Both the position numbers and the translations under genes were made by a program. Positions 22,093-33,187 of a DNA stretch of 64,000 bases are shown here, in pieces. The stretch covers positions 58,997,984-59,061,983 of the forward strand of contig CM066313.1 of assembly GCA_033807775.1 (NCBI GenBank), read 5' to 3'. The notes beneath the pieces are model-generated. The model had not been told where the DNA came from. It made no database searches and was given only the letters and a program-made list of their open reading frames with translations. The stretch's first letter is position 1. Every line of letters begins with the position of its first letter. The stretch comes from Saussurea involucrata. Taxonomy: Eukaryota; Streptophyta; Magnoliopsida; Asterales; Asteraceae.

Positions 22093-22616
22093 AAAATTAT
22101 TTGTCTTTTGTTTTTATAACTCGACTGTTAGTGGTCGAGTTTATTTGAATGTACCTGACCATTTTATGGAATGAAATTTACCTTTCCTTTGAATTTGTGC
22201 ATTATTTTATTGTCATTCAATAAACAAACATCGAACACAATAATGATCGTACGAGAATAAACATAAGTCGTATATATAACAAACGTAGGCACTTGTGACA
22301 AAGGCATTTATTGAAATATAATGATTAAAACATAAATCGTAAGACTTTGATATTTTTAAATCGTGTAGGCAAACATTGATACATGCGATCAAAACATACA
22401 TTCAGAACATGAAATTTTTCTAAGTTAAAACACTTAGATCGTGGGTCGATCGCATAATTAGATCGTGCGGTGAATCTGAATCATGCGTCCTTGTGATAAG
22501 ATAGTCAAGTCATGTAGTAGACCCAATTACTTATGTCATGCGATCCTGCGAAAGTGTATTGATGTCATATGACAGACTTAGTAACTTATGTGATGTGATC
22601 CCGGGATAAAACAATG
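22093..22616 (-). other. Non-coding stretch between pol and the antisense gene of E
   Basis: There is no ORF. It is AT-rich and lies between the two converging genes of E, so it should hold both 3' untranslated regions. The words GTCGTATGA/ATCGTGCG recur. Confidence 0.5.
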
Positions 22617-22653
22617 TCAGAGGTTGGTCGTTGGCTAACCAACGACCCTCCGA
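22617..22653 (-). other. Conserved hairpin after pol in element E
   Basis: GGTCGTTGG CTAA CCAACGACC with outer TCAGAGG/CCTCCGA complementarity. It is the counterpart of 18521-18557 and 53306-53340. Loop bases read on the minus strand are TTAG in all three copies. Confidence 0.6.
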
Positions 22654-22706
22654 TGCTTAAGTCAGTAATCGTCGTGATGAATAAAAATCGTATGAGAGAA
22701 AAGGAT

Positions 22707-23262
22707 TTAAAAGAAATACCTTTTTAAATGCGTTGCATTCCAGCTACGTGGGACATCTTGATTGTCGAGGGTTTGGAGCCGATAGGCACCTTTACCTACG
22801 ACTTCGGAGATACGATAAGGACCTTCCCATTTAATAGAAAGCTTACCCGCATTGAGCTATTGAATGCTATGGCATACTCGACGGAGGACGTAGTCGCCTT
22901 CTTGAAAGACTTTAACATTGACATTCTTATTGAAATGTCGCTCGACCGCTAGCTTCTGCGACGCCATTCTGATCAATGCTGATTCTCTAAGCTCTTCAAG
23001 GGCGTCGAGGTCATAACTTAAATCGACCAAGCTGTGGTTGATGGAAGTATGCCCCGAAGTTGGGAGCTGGACCTTGACCGACAAGACTGCTTCACAACCA
23101 TAGACTAAAGAGAAAGGGGTTTGTCCTGTGGACGTGCGAGGCGTCGTATGATTCGCCCACAGGAGTGAAGGGAGTTCTTCGACCCACTTTCCCTTCACAG
23201 CTTTTAATCTTTTCTTGATCGAAGTAATGATAGTCTTATTGCTCGACTCGGCAAGTCCATTT
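22707..23262 (-). pseudogene. pol: Gypsy integrase C-terminal part (element E)
   Basis: On the minus strand the frame reads KGKWVEELPSLLWANHTTPR, then GQTPFSLVYGCEAVL. This is the standard end of the integrase core in plant Gypsy elements. It is followed by the tail VFQEGDYVLRRV and WNATHLKRYFF, with stop at 22709-22707. A nonsense codon (TAG near 22858, GAG in F) breaks it. The upstream part was displaced by element G at 23263. Confidence 0.85.
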
Positions 23263-23986
23263 TGTTAGCCCCAAGTATCTGTTATGTAAAAGTATTAAAA
23301 ATATTACCAAGTCAGAAGACCAATAGAGATGCAGCAGAAGACTCAGAAGAAAATCAACAAGAAGACCAACAGAACTCAACAGAGTTCTGGTGGAACCAAC
23401 AGAGCTCAACAGAGCTCTGGCAGAAGATCAACAAAAGAACTGTTCATATCCAAAGACGAACAGAGCTATGGTCTATGAGCTCTATTGAAGTGAAGACCTC
23501 TGTGAAGCCTAAGTCTCGTAAGAAATCCTAAGTGTTAGACACGTGTCCATACTTTCCACGTATGCCATAAAGAAGGGAGACACACTTTCCACGTGTCATT
23601 CCACGGTACGATAGTACGCTGTCTACACTTTATCAGGGCTATAAATAGTGAGATAGTGGAACAAACGATTGTAAGCTTTTGTAAGAATAGTTTTCCACAA
23701 TTGTTTAAGCACACACTGCAGTAATCCCGAGCACTACCTCCGTACGATATTGTTCCCTGTGAGATTTCCGAACACACACTTGAACGTATTCTTGGTGTGA
23801 TTCATTATCAATATACGAGCAGCGTTCTATACTTGATCTTGTTATCATTATTACTGTTCTATATTTTCATACTCACGGTTACATTATCGTTTACACAATC
23901 ACTCACTTTAATGGCTTTATTTAATATGCTTTTGCTGTCTATTTTCTTACCATTATTGTGATACAACGTGAATCTGGGAACCTACA
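23263..23986 (+). mobile_element. 5' LTR of element G
   Basis: The LTR is 724 bp, TGTTAGCCCC...ACCTACA, with TATAAATA at 23640-23647. U3 carries CAGAGCTCTG-type palindromes (about 23370-23490). It is collinear with 7222-7946. Confidence 0.92.
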
Positions 23987-24250
23987 GTTGGTATCATAGC
24001 TTGCTTGATTTGCTCAAATCAATGCATCCAATCTACCAAGGTTGATTCCTGTTGTTGATTGTGTGTGTGTTTCAAAGCTTCCTAGTATACTCTGTTTTAT
24101 AGTTTAAAGTTTAAAAGTTACTTTATCACTGTTTTACGCTTACCACTCTAGTTTAAAGATCCTCTCTACTGTTCATTATTGTTCCATTGGTTACTGTTCA
24201 CTTTCAGTTTGAAAATCTTTGAAAACCGATATACTCTGTTTTTATGAAAA
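23987..24250 (+). other. Primer binding site and leader of G
   Basis: TTGGTATCATAGC starts at 23988, one base after the LTR. It is one mismatch from the common plant Copia primer site TTGGTATCAGAGC, complementary to the 3' end of initiator methionine tRNA. A non-coding leader follows up to gag. Confidence 0.8.
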
Positions 24251-24482
24251 ATAGCAAATAACATAAACGCCATTTATACTGCTGGTTCTCTGACCAAGCC
24301 TCCTACTCTTCTGCGAGATGCATATCCTCAATGGAAGATTAGGATGGTTAACTTCCTTGATGGGATGGACAGAGATTTAATGCGTTCTGTCACGAATGGA
24401 CCTTGCCAACCCATGGTTTTGGTTCCACGTGTACCTGCAATAGAAACTACTGATGAGATTCCTGCTTATCTTAAACCTAAAA
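24251..24482 (+). pseudogene. gag: Gag N-terminal part of G (split by element H)
   Basis: The frame reads TAGSLTKPPTLLRDAYPQWK, the usual start of a Sirevirus gag; element M (59708) has the same block after its ATG. At the expected start position G has ATA (24251-24253), so the start codon seems lost. The frame runs into the LTR of H at 24483 and resumes at 33188. Confidence 0.82.
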
Positions 24483-25051
24483 TGAAAGAACAGGATCTAA
24501 TCTCACAATCAATATAGAAAGCAGTAATTGAGAAGTTGTATGATCAAACCCGATTGTATTCAATGATGAACAGAAATACAGATCTATGAGAGAGAATCTC
24601 AAAGATTACAGAGAATGAATACAAAGTTATACGGGAAAAATCATTCAGTTAGCAACATAGAGCTAACTACTATTTATACTGCAACAAACATCTTAAAGCT
24701 ACAGTACAAATAAGAAAGACTAATAAGAACATAACACGTGTCCTAATTAGTTTATAAAATACTAAGTAAAGTATCTTGTCATAAGTTCTGAACAGGTAGT
24801 TCAGAACTTCTGAACATTCTTCTGATAAAGCTTCTCAGATCTTCTGACTTTCATATCTCTGACTCCTCTACTCAGATTATCTGAGTCTTCTACTCAGACC
24901 ATCTGACTCTTCTTATCAGACATCTGACTTCTCTTTCCACTGATCAATACTTGTCTTCACAGTCAGACCTCTGACTTCACTACTCAGAACATCTGAGTCC
25001 TCTTATCAGATCTTCAACACTTGGTTTATTGACAAAACTTCAGATCTAACA
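24483..25051 (-). mobile_element. 3' LTR of element H
   Basis: On the minus strand it starts TGTTAGATCTGAAG at 25051. The TATAAATA box is at 24678-24671 (minus). The promoter side is dense in TCTGA/TCAGA words, often as palindromes such as GTTCAGAACTTCTGAAC. Confidence 0.92.
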
Positions 25052-25066
25052 ATCTCCCCCTTTTTG
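25052..25066 (-). other. Polypurine tract of H
   Basis: On the minus strand AAAAAGGGGGAGAT directly precedes the 3' LTR, and it touches the end of the accessory ORF. Confidence 0.85.
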
Positions 25067-28000
25067 TCAAATAAACTTAAACTTTGCATCATCCAGTTCT
25101 TTCAGAGCAGGAACAATCTTCTGAAGTAGCACATTTCTCAGATTAAGCCTTTTATCAATTTTGTCAATGATTTCTTGAATCATCTCAACTTGCTGATTAA
25201 TTGCTTCTTGAATCATGTTTGCTTCCTTCACTTTCAGCATCTTTTTCTCCAAATTGTGCTTTATGATTCTTAAAGTTCCAGAACAGTATTTTGCGGTTTC
25301 CTTTGCTCTGAAGAAGATCTTTCCACTTTTGTTTTTCAAAAATACTCCCAACTCTGGATATCTGTGAACACTTCCAGTCTTTAAATTCTTTTTCTGTTCA
25401 TGATCTGTGTTGGGATTTGCCAGATAAACACATGACTTTTGTAGGTACAAAGCTATTTGAAAATCTGTATAGCAGTGCCACCTCAAGATGTAGAACATGG
25501 CCTCAATTACCACACTTCTGGCCTTCCTTTCATTTCTGTCTTTGCTCGACTCTTTGAAGCATAGAAAACTGTGTAATCTGTAGAAGTCAACTACTGATAG
25601 TTTCTCAAAATCTGCATCAGTAAAGTAATAAACCTTGCCATCTTCTCTCAGAACTTCAAAAGATAAGTACTCCATCTTTCTGAATTTCTTAACCCTCAAC
25701 TCTCTGATTCCAGTGATTAAAAAATCTGAGTAAACAGCTTGCTTTGTTTTGCCAAGACATCTTAATTTTTCAGCCAACCAGATCTGAGTCTCCTTAGGTC
25801 TATCATAATACACATCCAAGAATTGTACCTCTTTTGGTTTGAAGAACTCAGGTAAATCAAATTCAAGAAAGTATCCATTTAGATCAATGGATATTTCATC
25901 TTCTTTTGGTTCAGACTGTTCAGTTTGATCAAAACTAGTTATCTGCACACTCTGAGATATTGTGTTCTGCATTTCTTCAGCTTCATCTGACAAAATTCCA
26001 TTCACTTCATACTCAGCTGGGAACACAAAATCATTATGTAGAATATTTTTGGGATTCACCTCAGATAGCAACCATTCACTACTGTTTCTGATTTTTCTTC
26101 TAAAATCCAACCTCCTCTTCACACAGTTTATGCATCTCTTCTTTAAACTCTCTTTTTCAGCATCCATACTTACTTCCATTCTACTCAACAACCAATTCAG
26201 AGTTGCATCACTGTACTTCACCAACTCTTTTAATCTGAACAATTCAAGTCTTTCGTGAACCATATATGTGAACCCTTCTGTCTCCATTCCTTCATTCACA
26301 AAACCCTTCACATACAGATCAACTTCTGTTTTCTTTGTGGGAGAACTCAGATTGCACTTTTCTTTTCTTTCTTCAATAGCCAACTGGAAATCATACAAGT
26401 ATATATTTCTGACATAAATACCCAGAAGTCTTCTGCATTCAATTTCTATCAAGGCTTCTTCAGTGCTAGCAAAGAACTTGACTAGAAAGATCTGATCATC
26501 AAGAGTCAATCTGTGAAAACCAAATGTAGACATGGAAACCTTTGTATTTCTTTCTTTCAGTATTTCCATTCTAACAAACATTAAACCATTGAATTCATCT
26601 TGTTGAAACATCAGAACTTTCTCGATTCTTTTCTGAATATGCAGTTTTGAGTCAGGAACTCTGAACATGTTAGAAGCTTCTGAGTAGACCATCTGAGCTC
26701 TGTCATCCATAAAACCATCAATGTTACTTTCCAAAAGCTCATACTCTCCTTCTGTGTAGTAGAGATTATCATATATTTCCTCAGGAAAAATATCATCATG
26801 AAATTGTCTGGCTAATGGCACATCACTTAACTCTAGAATGAAATCACACACAGGTTCTTCTAGTCTTTGCAATTTAATCTTTGGAATCTCAATTGGTTTT
26901 CTGAATACATATTCAGAAGGCATAAAGAAGTCTTTCACTTTCACATACTCTTCTTCTGTATTTAACTCATCACAAAAGTTAAACCTAAAATCATCTTTAA
27001 AATCCTGAGTGTAATCCACAGTTCTGTCTTCTTCTCCCATTAGATCAATGGGTCTTATCACTTTTATTCCTTTATGAATTTTCTGAACACTCAAAGCTCT
27101 GACTACTTCATTATGCATTCTTCTGATCAATTCTTCATTCAACCTCCTTTCTTCTGATTCAGACTCCATTGCCCTTTCACTGTTATAAACCACAATATCT
27201 GTACACCTGTTTACCACTGTACTTTCCACTATTTCTTCTATTCTCAAATCAGATTCCTCAATAGCTACAGTTTCATCTGAGTTTCCTTCCATCTCAGTAT
27301 CCAAGTTCAATTCCTCTGTTTTATCTGATTCATTACTATCAATACTTCCCAACTCCATTTCTTCTGTATCTGAACTATCAAGCTGTACTATCTGAACCAT
27401 CTCCTTTAAATTTTCCTGTGTCTGATCTTCTGAACTTTTTGTATTGGCTAAGTGCATGTCTGCTATCTCAAAATCTTCTATGCCAATATCATCATCAGAA
27501 CTTAACCTTTGTCTTTTCTCCCCCTTTTGATGATCATGAGGATCATTATCATCAAACTTCCTTTTCAAGTTCTGATTAAAAGCAACTTCAGGTTCAGCTT
27601 CTGCAATAGGAACAGGATCAAGAGGCTTTGAAGTAGAAGCCAAAGATACACTCAGTGCTTTCAATATAGATTCCTGCATACCTTGCATCTGTTTTAACAT
27701 ATCTTTTTGAAAACCAGACATTATATCCACGATCTCCTTTTTGTGAGAATCCAAGGATTTCTTTACATCATCTACCTTGGTTTCAACAGAAATCAACTTT
27801 TTCTCCAACACAACTTTCAAATCTGATACTTCATCATTCAAATCCTCCATCCTCTTCTCCAAATTTTCTACTTTTTCCCCCATCTCCTTGTTTTGTTTCT
27901 GAATCTTTTCAAATTCAGAAGTTTCTAACAGTGAACCTGAACCAACAGATGGTCCAGTTTTCATGTGCCCAGAGAGCTCATGGCCTGTAGATAACACACA

Positions 28001-29743
28001 GTCATCTTGTACAACAGATGCACGTTTGAATGAGGCTTTTGTAATGTTCACCTCACCAGGACTTCCATCCAATCCTCGACACCCAACATTAGGTATGTCT
28101 ATGAATGTTGTTTCAGGAATACGAAATTCCTGATTTGTGCAAGTGTCAAAAGGAATTTCAGGCTCAATATGAATAGGACTGTGGTATTCAGACTCAATGT
28201 GTTGAAAAATAAATTGGGATTTATCACCTCCCTCCAAATGAGTTTAGGATGGTTCCCCGGATTTGTGTGAAACAGTAGCATGTTGAAATGCTTCTGAGTG
28301 GGTATGGATGGGTTGTTCAAGATCCACCACTAGGTCCATGGTGTTTGTTTCAATATTGGACACCAAGAGATGTGAACCAATAGCATTTGTGGTTACCTGG
28401 TCAAGATTAGCTGGTTCAGAGGCATCTCTTTCTGTTTGAACCTCTGTTGACAATCTCTCATCCTCATCACTCTCATTCTGTTTTTCCTCACCAAATCTAA
28501 CCAAGCTCTCAGAATTTTCCCTCTCAGGTCTCTCAGAATGTTCACCCATCTGAACATCCTCCCCCTCTCTAATTCGACTAGACTCCTCACCTTTCTTCTC
28601 AGGTTGGTCCTCTTGGGTAGGGATTTGAGGTAATTCAATTCCCATAGAGGTGCAATAAGCTTTTAAAATCTCACTCTCCCTTGGAATATAGTTCCTAAGT
28701 GATTTTGGCAATAGTTTATGATTGGGATAGTTTTCAAGTCTTGTTACTGAGGTCATCTTACCCAAATAAAATGTAGGACCATGCTCTTCATTTGTTCTTC
28801 TTGAGATTGTTCTGTTTTCCTGCATGGCATACCAAATAACAATTTGCCAGTACCTTATGTAGGGAATGTATGTCAGTGGAGCATCCTTTGTCTTCTTCTA
28901 AATTGCTTTCTGATTCTTCTCAAATGTATTCTTCATATCTTCCCAAAGTATTAAAGTATAGTCATAATGCCTATTCTTCACTAAACCTTGAAATATCTGA
29001 AGAATTTGTTTAGAACCTTGATCAGCAGAACTATTTTTCCCTGACAAACATTTATTTACCACATGAAAGAAGCAAGCCCAAATAGGTGGTAATTTGTTTC
29101 TTCTGAACAAACTGAGAGTCCTCAATCCTTCATTGTATCCCAACTTCATAAACTCTGCTATTAATTCCTCTGTTAAGGGTAAATCCTCAAAATCTGTTCT
29201 TCTTTGTACATCATCTTTCTCTGGTAGATTCAGCATTTCTCTTAGTGCAGAGATAGATAAGACAAATGTCGCTCCTCCAATTTCAGACACAAACTTATTA
29301 TCTTCTAACCTAAGATATTTCCACCATTGTTGTATGTACTGAACAGGCACATTTTTACTTCTTGTAAACCATTTTCTGTACGGATGATGTTTGAATAACT
29401 CCATGATAATTTTGTGTTCAGGCTTAAAACGACTTTCCTCAAACAATATAACACAGTTATTTTCAGATAGTTTCAACCATTCACTCTCAGGAACAACTCT
29501 TTCCACTAGAATAGATCTATCTGACATAATAGAACCTGCAGCACTCTGTTCATGTTCAATATTAACGTTTACCTCATCCGCATTTCCTTCAGATTCATCC
29601 ATTTGTTCATCTTCTTCATCATTTCTTATTGCCCCTTCCTCTGCAACTCTATTTTGTACTTCATCATTTTCCGAATCAGATGAATCCATTATCGATTTTG
29701 TAGAATGTAGAGAAATTGGACCACTTCTTCGTATTTCAGACAT
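25067..29743 (-). pseudogene. 3' accessory ORF of element H: one 1559-codon frame with two stop codons
   Basis: One frame runs from ATG at 29743 to the stop at 25067, broken only by TAG (28900-28898) and TAA (28246-28244). The N-terminal block shows QQWW (29332-29321), GYN (29140-29132), then W...NKCLS, DQ and LQIFQGL, as in B, G and D. Then come an acidic Glu/Ser region, a coiled coil (about 27920-27640), a nuclear-type basic run (KRKFDDNDPHD...KRQRL, near 27500) and a large C-terminal region. Part of that region (about 25720-25230) matches element D: FTDADFEKL and CYTDFQIALY. No signal peptide or membrane span is visible, which argues against an envelope protein. The frame is largely intact in a young element, so it was probably under selection recently. 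Its function is unknown. Confidence 0.8.
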
Positions 29744-30487
29744 GATTTAAGAAGAAAACAGATTCAAAGAACTCTGGATTTGTTTCGTATCTCACGTTTC
29801 GCTCTGGAATTTGAAAGAAATTTGAAATAGGGATTTTAAGACCTATTTAAAATCCGCGAAGTTGAAAGGTTTAACGGAAAAGAGAAATCAATGTTATAAC
29901 GGAGTCAACACATGTGAAATACCACAAAGGATTTAAATGAAATACGTGGCATTGTCAAACAAATATGAAGCTGACACGTGTTAGTGGATAGAATTTTGAC
30001 TCAAGTCAAAGATCTGAATAACACGCACAGATGTTCTGATTCCACGACTCAGAAGAATTTTGCCTTGTAACCAAAATGTCTTTTAAAATCAACTTCTGAC
30101 CAATATAAAACATTTTGATTATTCAGAAGAGGTTTGACCAGATAAGAAATGAAAACAAATCTTTTAAGCATCACAAAATGATTTCCAAAAGAATTTTGAT
30201 GCTCCCCCTTGACTTGAGCATGCATTTGACTATTAATGATACATAAAGATGAGATAAAAAGATAATAGAAGAAGCATAATCCATACAGTTGAAGTTATTT
30301 GTATTTCTCAAAAATAAATTTTTGAAAGTTAGATTGCTGAAGTATTGACTCAGAATTTCTGACCTTAAGATTCAGAGGTTCTGATCTCAAGACTCAGAAG
30401 TTCTGAACTCAAGACTCAGAAGTTCTGAACTCAAGACTCAGACAAGTTTACTTAGAAAAATTTAGCATTTTTAAGAAAAAAATATTT
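29744..30487 (-). other. Spacer between RNase H and accessory ORF of H
   Basis: This is non-coding. It holds a purine tract on the minus strand (AAGGGGGAGC, 30212-30201) like those in the spacers of B and G. A TTTAAATAGG box lies about 100 bases before the accessory ATG (near 29845). A tandem series of about 24 bp, based on AGACTCAGAAGTTCTGAACTC, lies at 30366-30441. Confidence 0.7.
30366..30441 (-). repeat. 24-bp tandem repeat built on a TCAGAAGTTCTGA palindrome
   Basis: There are three units, CTCAAGACTCAGAAGTTCTGA-like, with the first diverged. The palindrome is the same word family as in the LTR of H. Confidence 0.8.
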
Positions 30488-32410
30488 TCAATTAGGCAGA
30501 TTAAGCATTCCTATTTTACATATGAGAAAAGAGAACCTTTTGTGATCAAGAGGCTTTGTGAACAAGTCAGCCAATTGATACTTTGTATGCACAAAGTGCA
30601 TCTCTATAGTTCCTTTTTCCACATAGTCCTTTATAAAATGATACCTCACGTCTATATGCTTAGTCTTCGAATGTTGAACAGGGTTCTGAGTAATAGCAAT
30701 TGCACTTTCTGAGTCACAATAGATGGGAATCTTGTTAAGCTGATATCCATAGTCCATGAGTTGTGTTCTCATCCACAATGTTTGAGAGCATGAAGCAGCA
30801 GCAGCAACATACTCTGCTTCAGCAGTTGAAGTGGATACACAGTTCTGCTTCTTTGATGCCCAACTCACTATTTTATCTCCCAAAAAGTGACAAGCACCAG
30901 ATGTACTCTTTCTGTCCAACCTACTTCCTGCATGATCAGCATCAGTGAAAGCAGTCAATTTGAAATCAGTTTCTTTTGGATACCATAAACCTAGATCAGG
31001 TGTTCCTTTGAGATATCTTAAAATCCTTTTGACAGCCAACATATGTGATTCTTTCGGGTTAGATTGAAATCTAGCACAGAAACAGGTAGAAAACATGATA
31101 TCTGGTCTACTTGCAGTCAAATAAAGTAATGATCCAATCATGCCTCTATAAAGTTTGATATCTGCTGAAACACCTTTGAGATCAGCATCTAACTTTATGT
31201 TAGTTGCCATAGGTGTTCTCATAGAAGCACAATCAGACATTTTGAACTTTTTCAGAATATCTCTGACATATTTTCCTTGATTTATGAAAATACCTTTTGG
31301 TAGTTGTTTGACTTGAAGACCAAGGAAAAAATTCAGTTCACCCATCATGCTCATTTCAAATTCAGATGACATGATTTTTGAAAAATTATCACATAATTCT
31401 GGACTGGTAGAACCAAATATTATGTCATCAACATAAATTTGAATCAGAATCAAATCATTACCCTGTTTCTTTAAAAACAAAGTTGTGTCAATCTTACCTT
31501 TCTTGAATCCTGAACCTAACAGGTGTTTAGTAAGAGTGTCAATCAACAAAGCTAGTTTCTCAGCCATTATCTTGATATCTTCATCATCTTCTGATCCTTC
31601 TTCCTTGTCAGATTCTTCCAGATTAGGTATCTCTGATAGATATGCAGTCTTTTTGGGTGCTTTGATTGCTTTGGACTTTGATAAGAACGCTAACTGATCA
31701 GCAACATTTTTCTTCTCTTCCACCACTAACTTGACAGAGTCTTCATGTTGATTAAGAACACAGAATAAATCATTTAAGTCTTCTTCACACATATCCTTGT
31801 TCATTTGCAGACTTATGGCAAATGATGACCATTCTGAATTTAGACTGTTCAGAAATTTGTAATTTATTTCTGATTTTGTTTTCTTCAGTCCATTTCTTCT
31901 CAAGTCATTTAGAATAGTGCAAAATTTACTGTATGTCTGTGTCAAACTTTCTGACTCTTTTGCTTTGAACCTTTCATAAGCATTTATGCTTTGATTTAAC
32001 TTTGCCTGAATAGATCTCACAGTTCCTAACATTTGCCTTTCCAATTCGTCCCACATTTCTTTAGCTGATGATCCACTGTCAATCCTGTTAAGAACCTCAT
32101 TTGGGACAGCCAAAGTCATCAAAGTAATTGCTCTTTTGTCAATAGCATGCCTATTTTTCTGTTCATCTGTGTATTGGGAATAACTCTTTTTCACCCTGGT
32201 CGCTGGAATTTCTGGAGTTGTCTCTGTAGCAGGGGTTGCAGCAACATCGATGTATACTTCAATTGGGCCTTCTCGAATAGAAATCATAAGGTTTTCATCA
32301 ATGTTGTCTAAGAATTGGATCATTCGGATTTTCCATTGCTGATACTCTTCTGGTATAAGAACAGGCGGTTTGGTTTAAGATCCCATGGCTAGATATTCTT
32401 TAGAAGACAT
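30488..32410 (-). CDS. gag-pol: Gag fused in frame to reverse transcriptase/RNase H (element H)
   Basis: The frame begins at ATG 32410-32408 (MSSKEYLAMGS), meets a TAA at codon 12 and then stays open to 30488. The next ATG, at 32323, gives 611 residues. Residues 1 to about 260 are a Copia gag (UBN2-type), with QKNRHAIDKRAITLMTLA, MWDELERQMLG and FLNSLNSEW. The frame then jumps straight from the gag linker (IMAEKLALLIDTL) into the RT thumb-side block (KHLLGSGFKKG) near 31520-31535. The polymerase YVDD follows (near 31430), then a complete RNase H with FTDADHAG, STAEAEYVAA and CDSESAIAI. Zinc knuckle, protease, integrase and the RT fingers are absent. RT activity is unlikely; the gag part could still package RNA. 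The fusion being open is unusual for a decayed element. Confidence 0.85.
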
Positions 32411-32618
32411 GATTGTAAGAAAATTCAACAGAAAGACAAATTCGAGTTTCTTGATCGAAATGTAACAGGTAATTCAAGAATTGACAAGAATTCAAGAACT
32501 AGCCCTAGCAGCGGAATTGAATTTTGAATGAATCAAGAAATCTTCAAGAAATTTATCAATTGATCTTCGCGATAACAATCTTGAACGAATTTGTTTGTTG
32601 ATTTGCTCTGATACCAAT
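32411..32618 (-). other. Leader and primer binding site of H
   Basis: On the minus strand ATTGGTATCAGAGC (32618-32605) directly follows the 5' LTR. A non-coding leader of about 190 bases leads to the gag ATG. Confidence 0.85.
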
Positions 32619-33187
32619 TGAAAGAACAGGATCTAATCTCACAATCAATATAGAAAGCAGTAATTGAGAAGTTGTATGATCAAACCCAATTGTATTCAAT
32701 GATGAACAGAAATACAGATCTATGAGAGAGAATCTTAAAGATTACAGAGAATGAATACAAAGTTATATGGGAAAAATCAATCAGTTAGCAACATAGAGCT
32801 AACTACTATTTATACTGCAACAAACATCTTAAAGCTACAGTACAAATAAGAAAGACTAATAAGAACATAACACGTGTCCTAATTAGTTTATAAAATACTA
32901 AGTAAAGTATCTTGTCATAAGTTCTGAACAGGTAGTTCAGAACTTCTGAACATTCTTCTGATAAAGCTTCTCAGATCTTCTGACTTTCATATCTCTGACT
33001 CCTCTACTCAGATTATCTGAGTCTTCTACTCAGACCATCTGACTCTTCTTATCAGACATCTGACTTCTCTTTCCACTGATCAATACTTGTCTTCACAGTC
33101 AGACCTCTGACTTCACTACTCAGAACATCTGAGTCCTCTTATCAGATCTTCAACACTTGGTTTATTGACAAAACTTCAGATCTAACA
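32619..33187 (-). mobile_element. 5' LTR of element H
   Basis: The LTR is 569 bp, with the TATAAATA box at 32815-32808 on the minus strand. Differences from 24483-25051 that I could see are four single bases. Confidence 0.92.

Larger units (their letters stand above)
14509..23262 (-). mobile_element. Element E: Tat-type Gypsy retrotransposon, minus strand, partial
   Basis: Reading on the minus strand, E shows the integrase C-terminus (23262-22707), a non-coding stretch with a conserved hairpin (about 22617-22653), and then a gene on the opposite strand (14909-22092). Elements D and G cut it at both ends, and F sits inside its antisense gene. The pol end and hairpin are the reverse complement of the matching part of F (18290-18560), so E and F are relatives. 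E is the oldest insertion visible, because everything else here is nested in it. Confidence 0.78.
24483..33187 (-). mobile_element. Element H: young, non-autonomous Copia (Sirevirus-type) element inserted in gag of G
   Basis: Two 569-bp LTRs (24483-25051 and 32619-33187) differ at about 4 positions by eye, roughly 99.3% identity. Flanks are TAAAA and AAAAA, a target duplication within an A-run of the host gag. On the minus strand the order is 5' LTR, primer site, gag fused to RT/RNase H, spacer, accessory ORF, purine tract and 3' LTR. Protease, integrase and the first half of reverse transcriptase are deleted, so it needs another element's enzymes to move. Confidence 0.92.

Noticed and set aside
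28898..28900. TAG in the H accessory ORF as SIRE1-like readthrough
   Set aside because: The following codons (AAG AAG) do not fit the CAR YYA context reported for SIRE1; nonsense mutation is simpler.
25067..29743. Accessory ORFs as true envelope genes
   Set aside because: Position is env-like, but no signal peptide, membrane anchor or cleavage-site pattern is visible in B, D, G, H or N. I call them accessory ORFs of unknown function.
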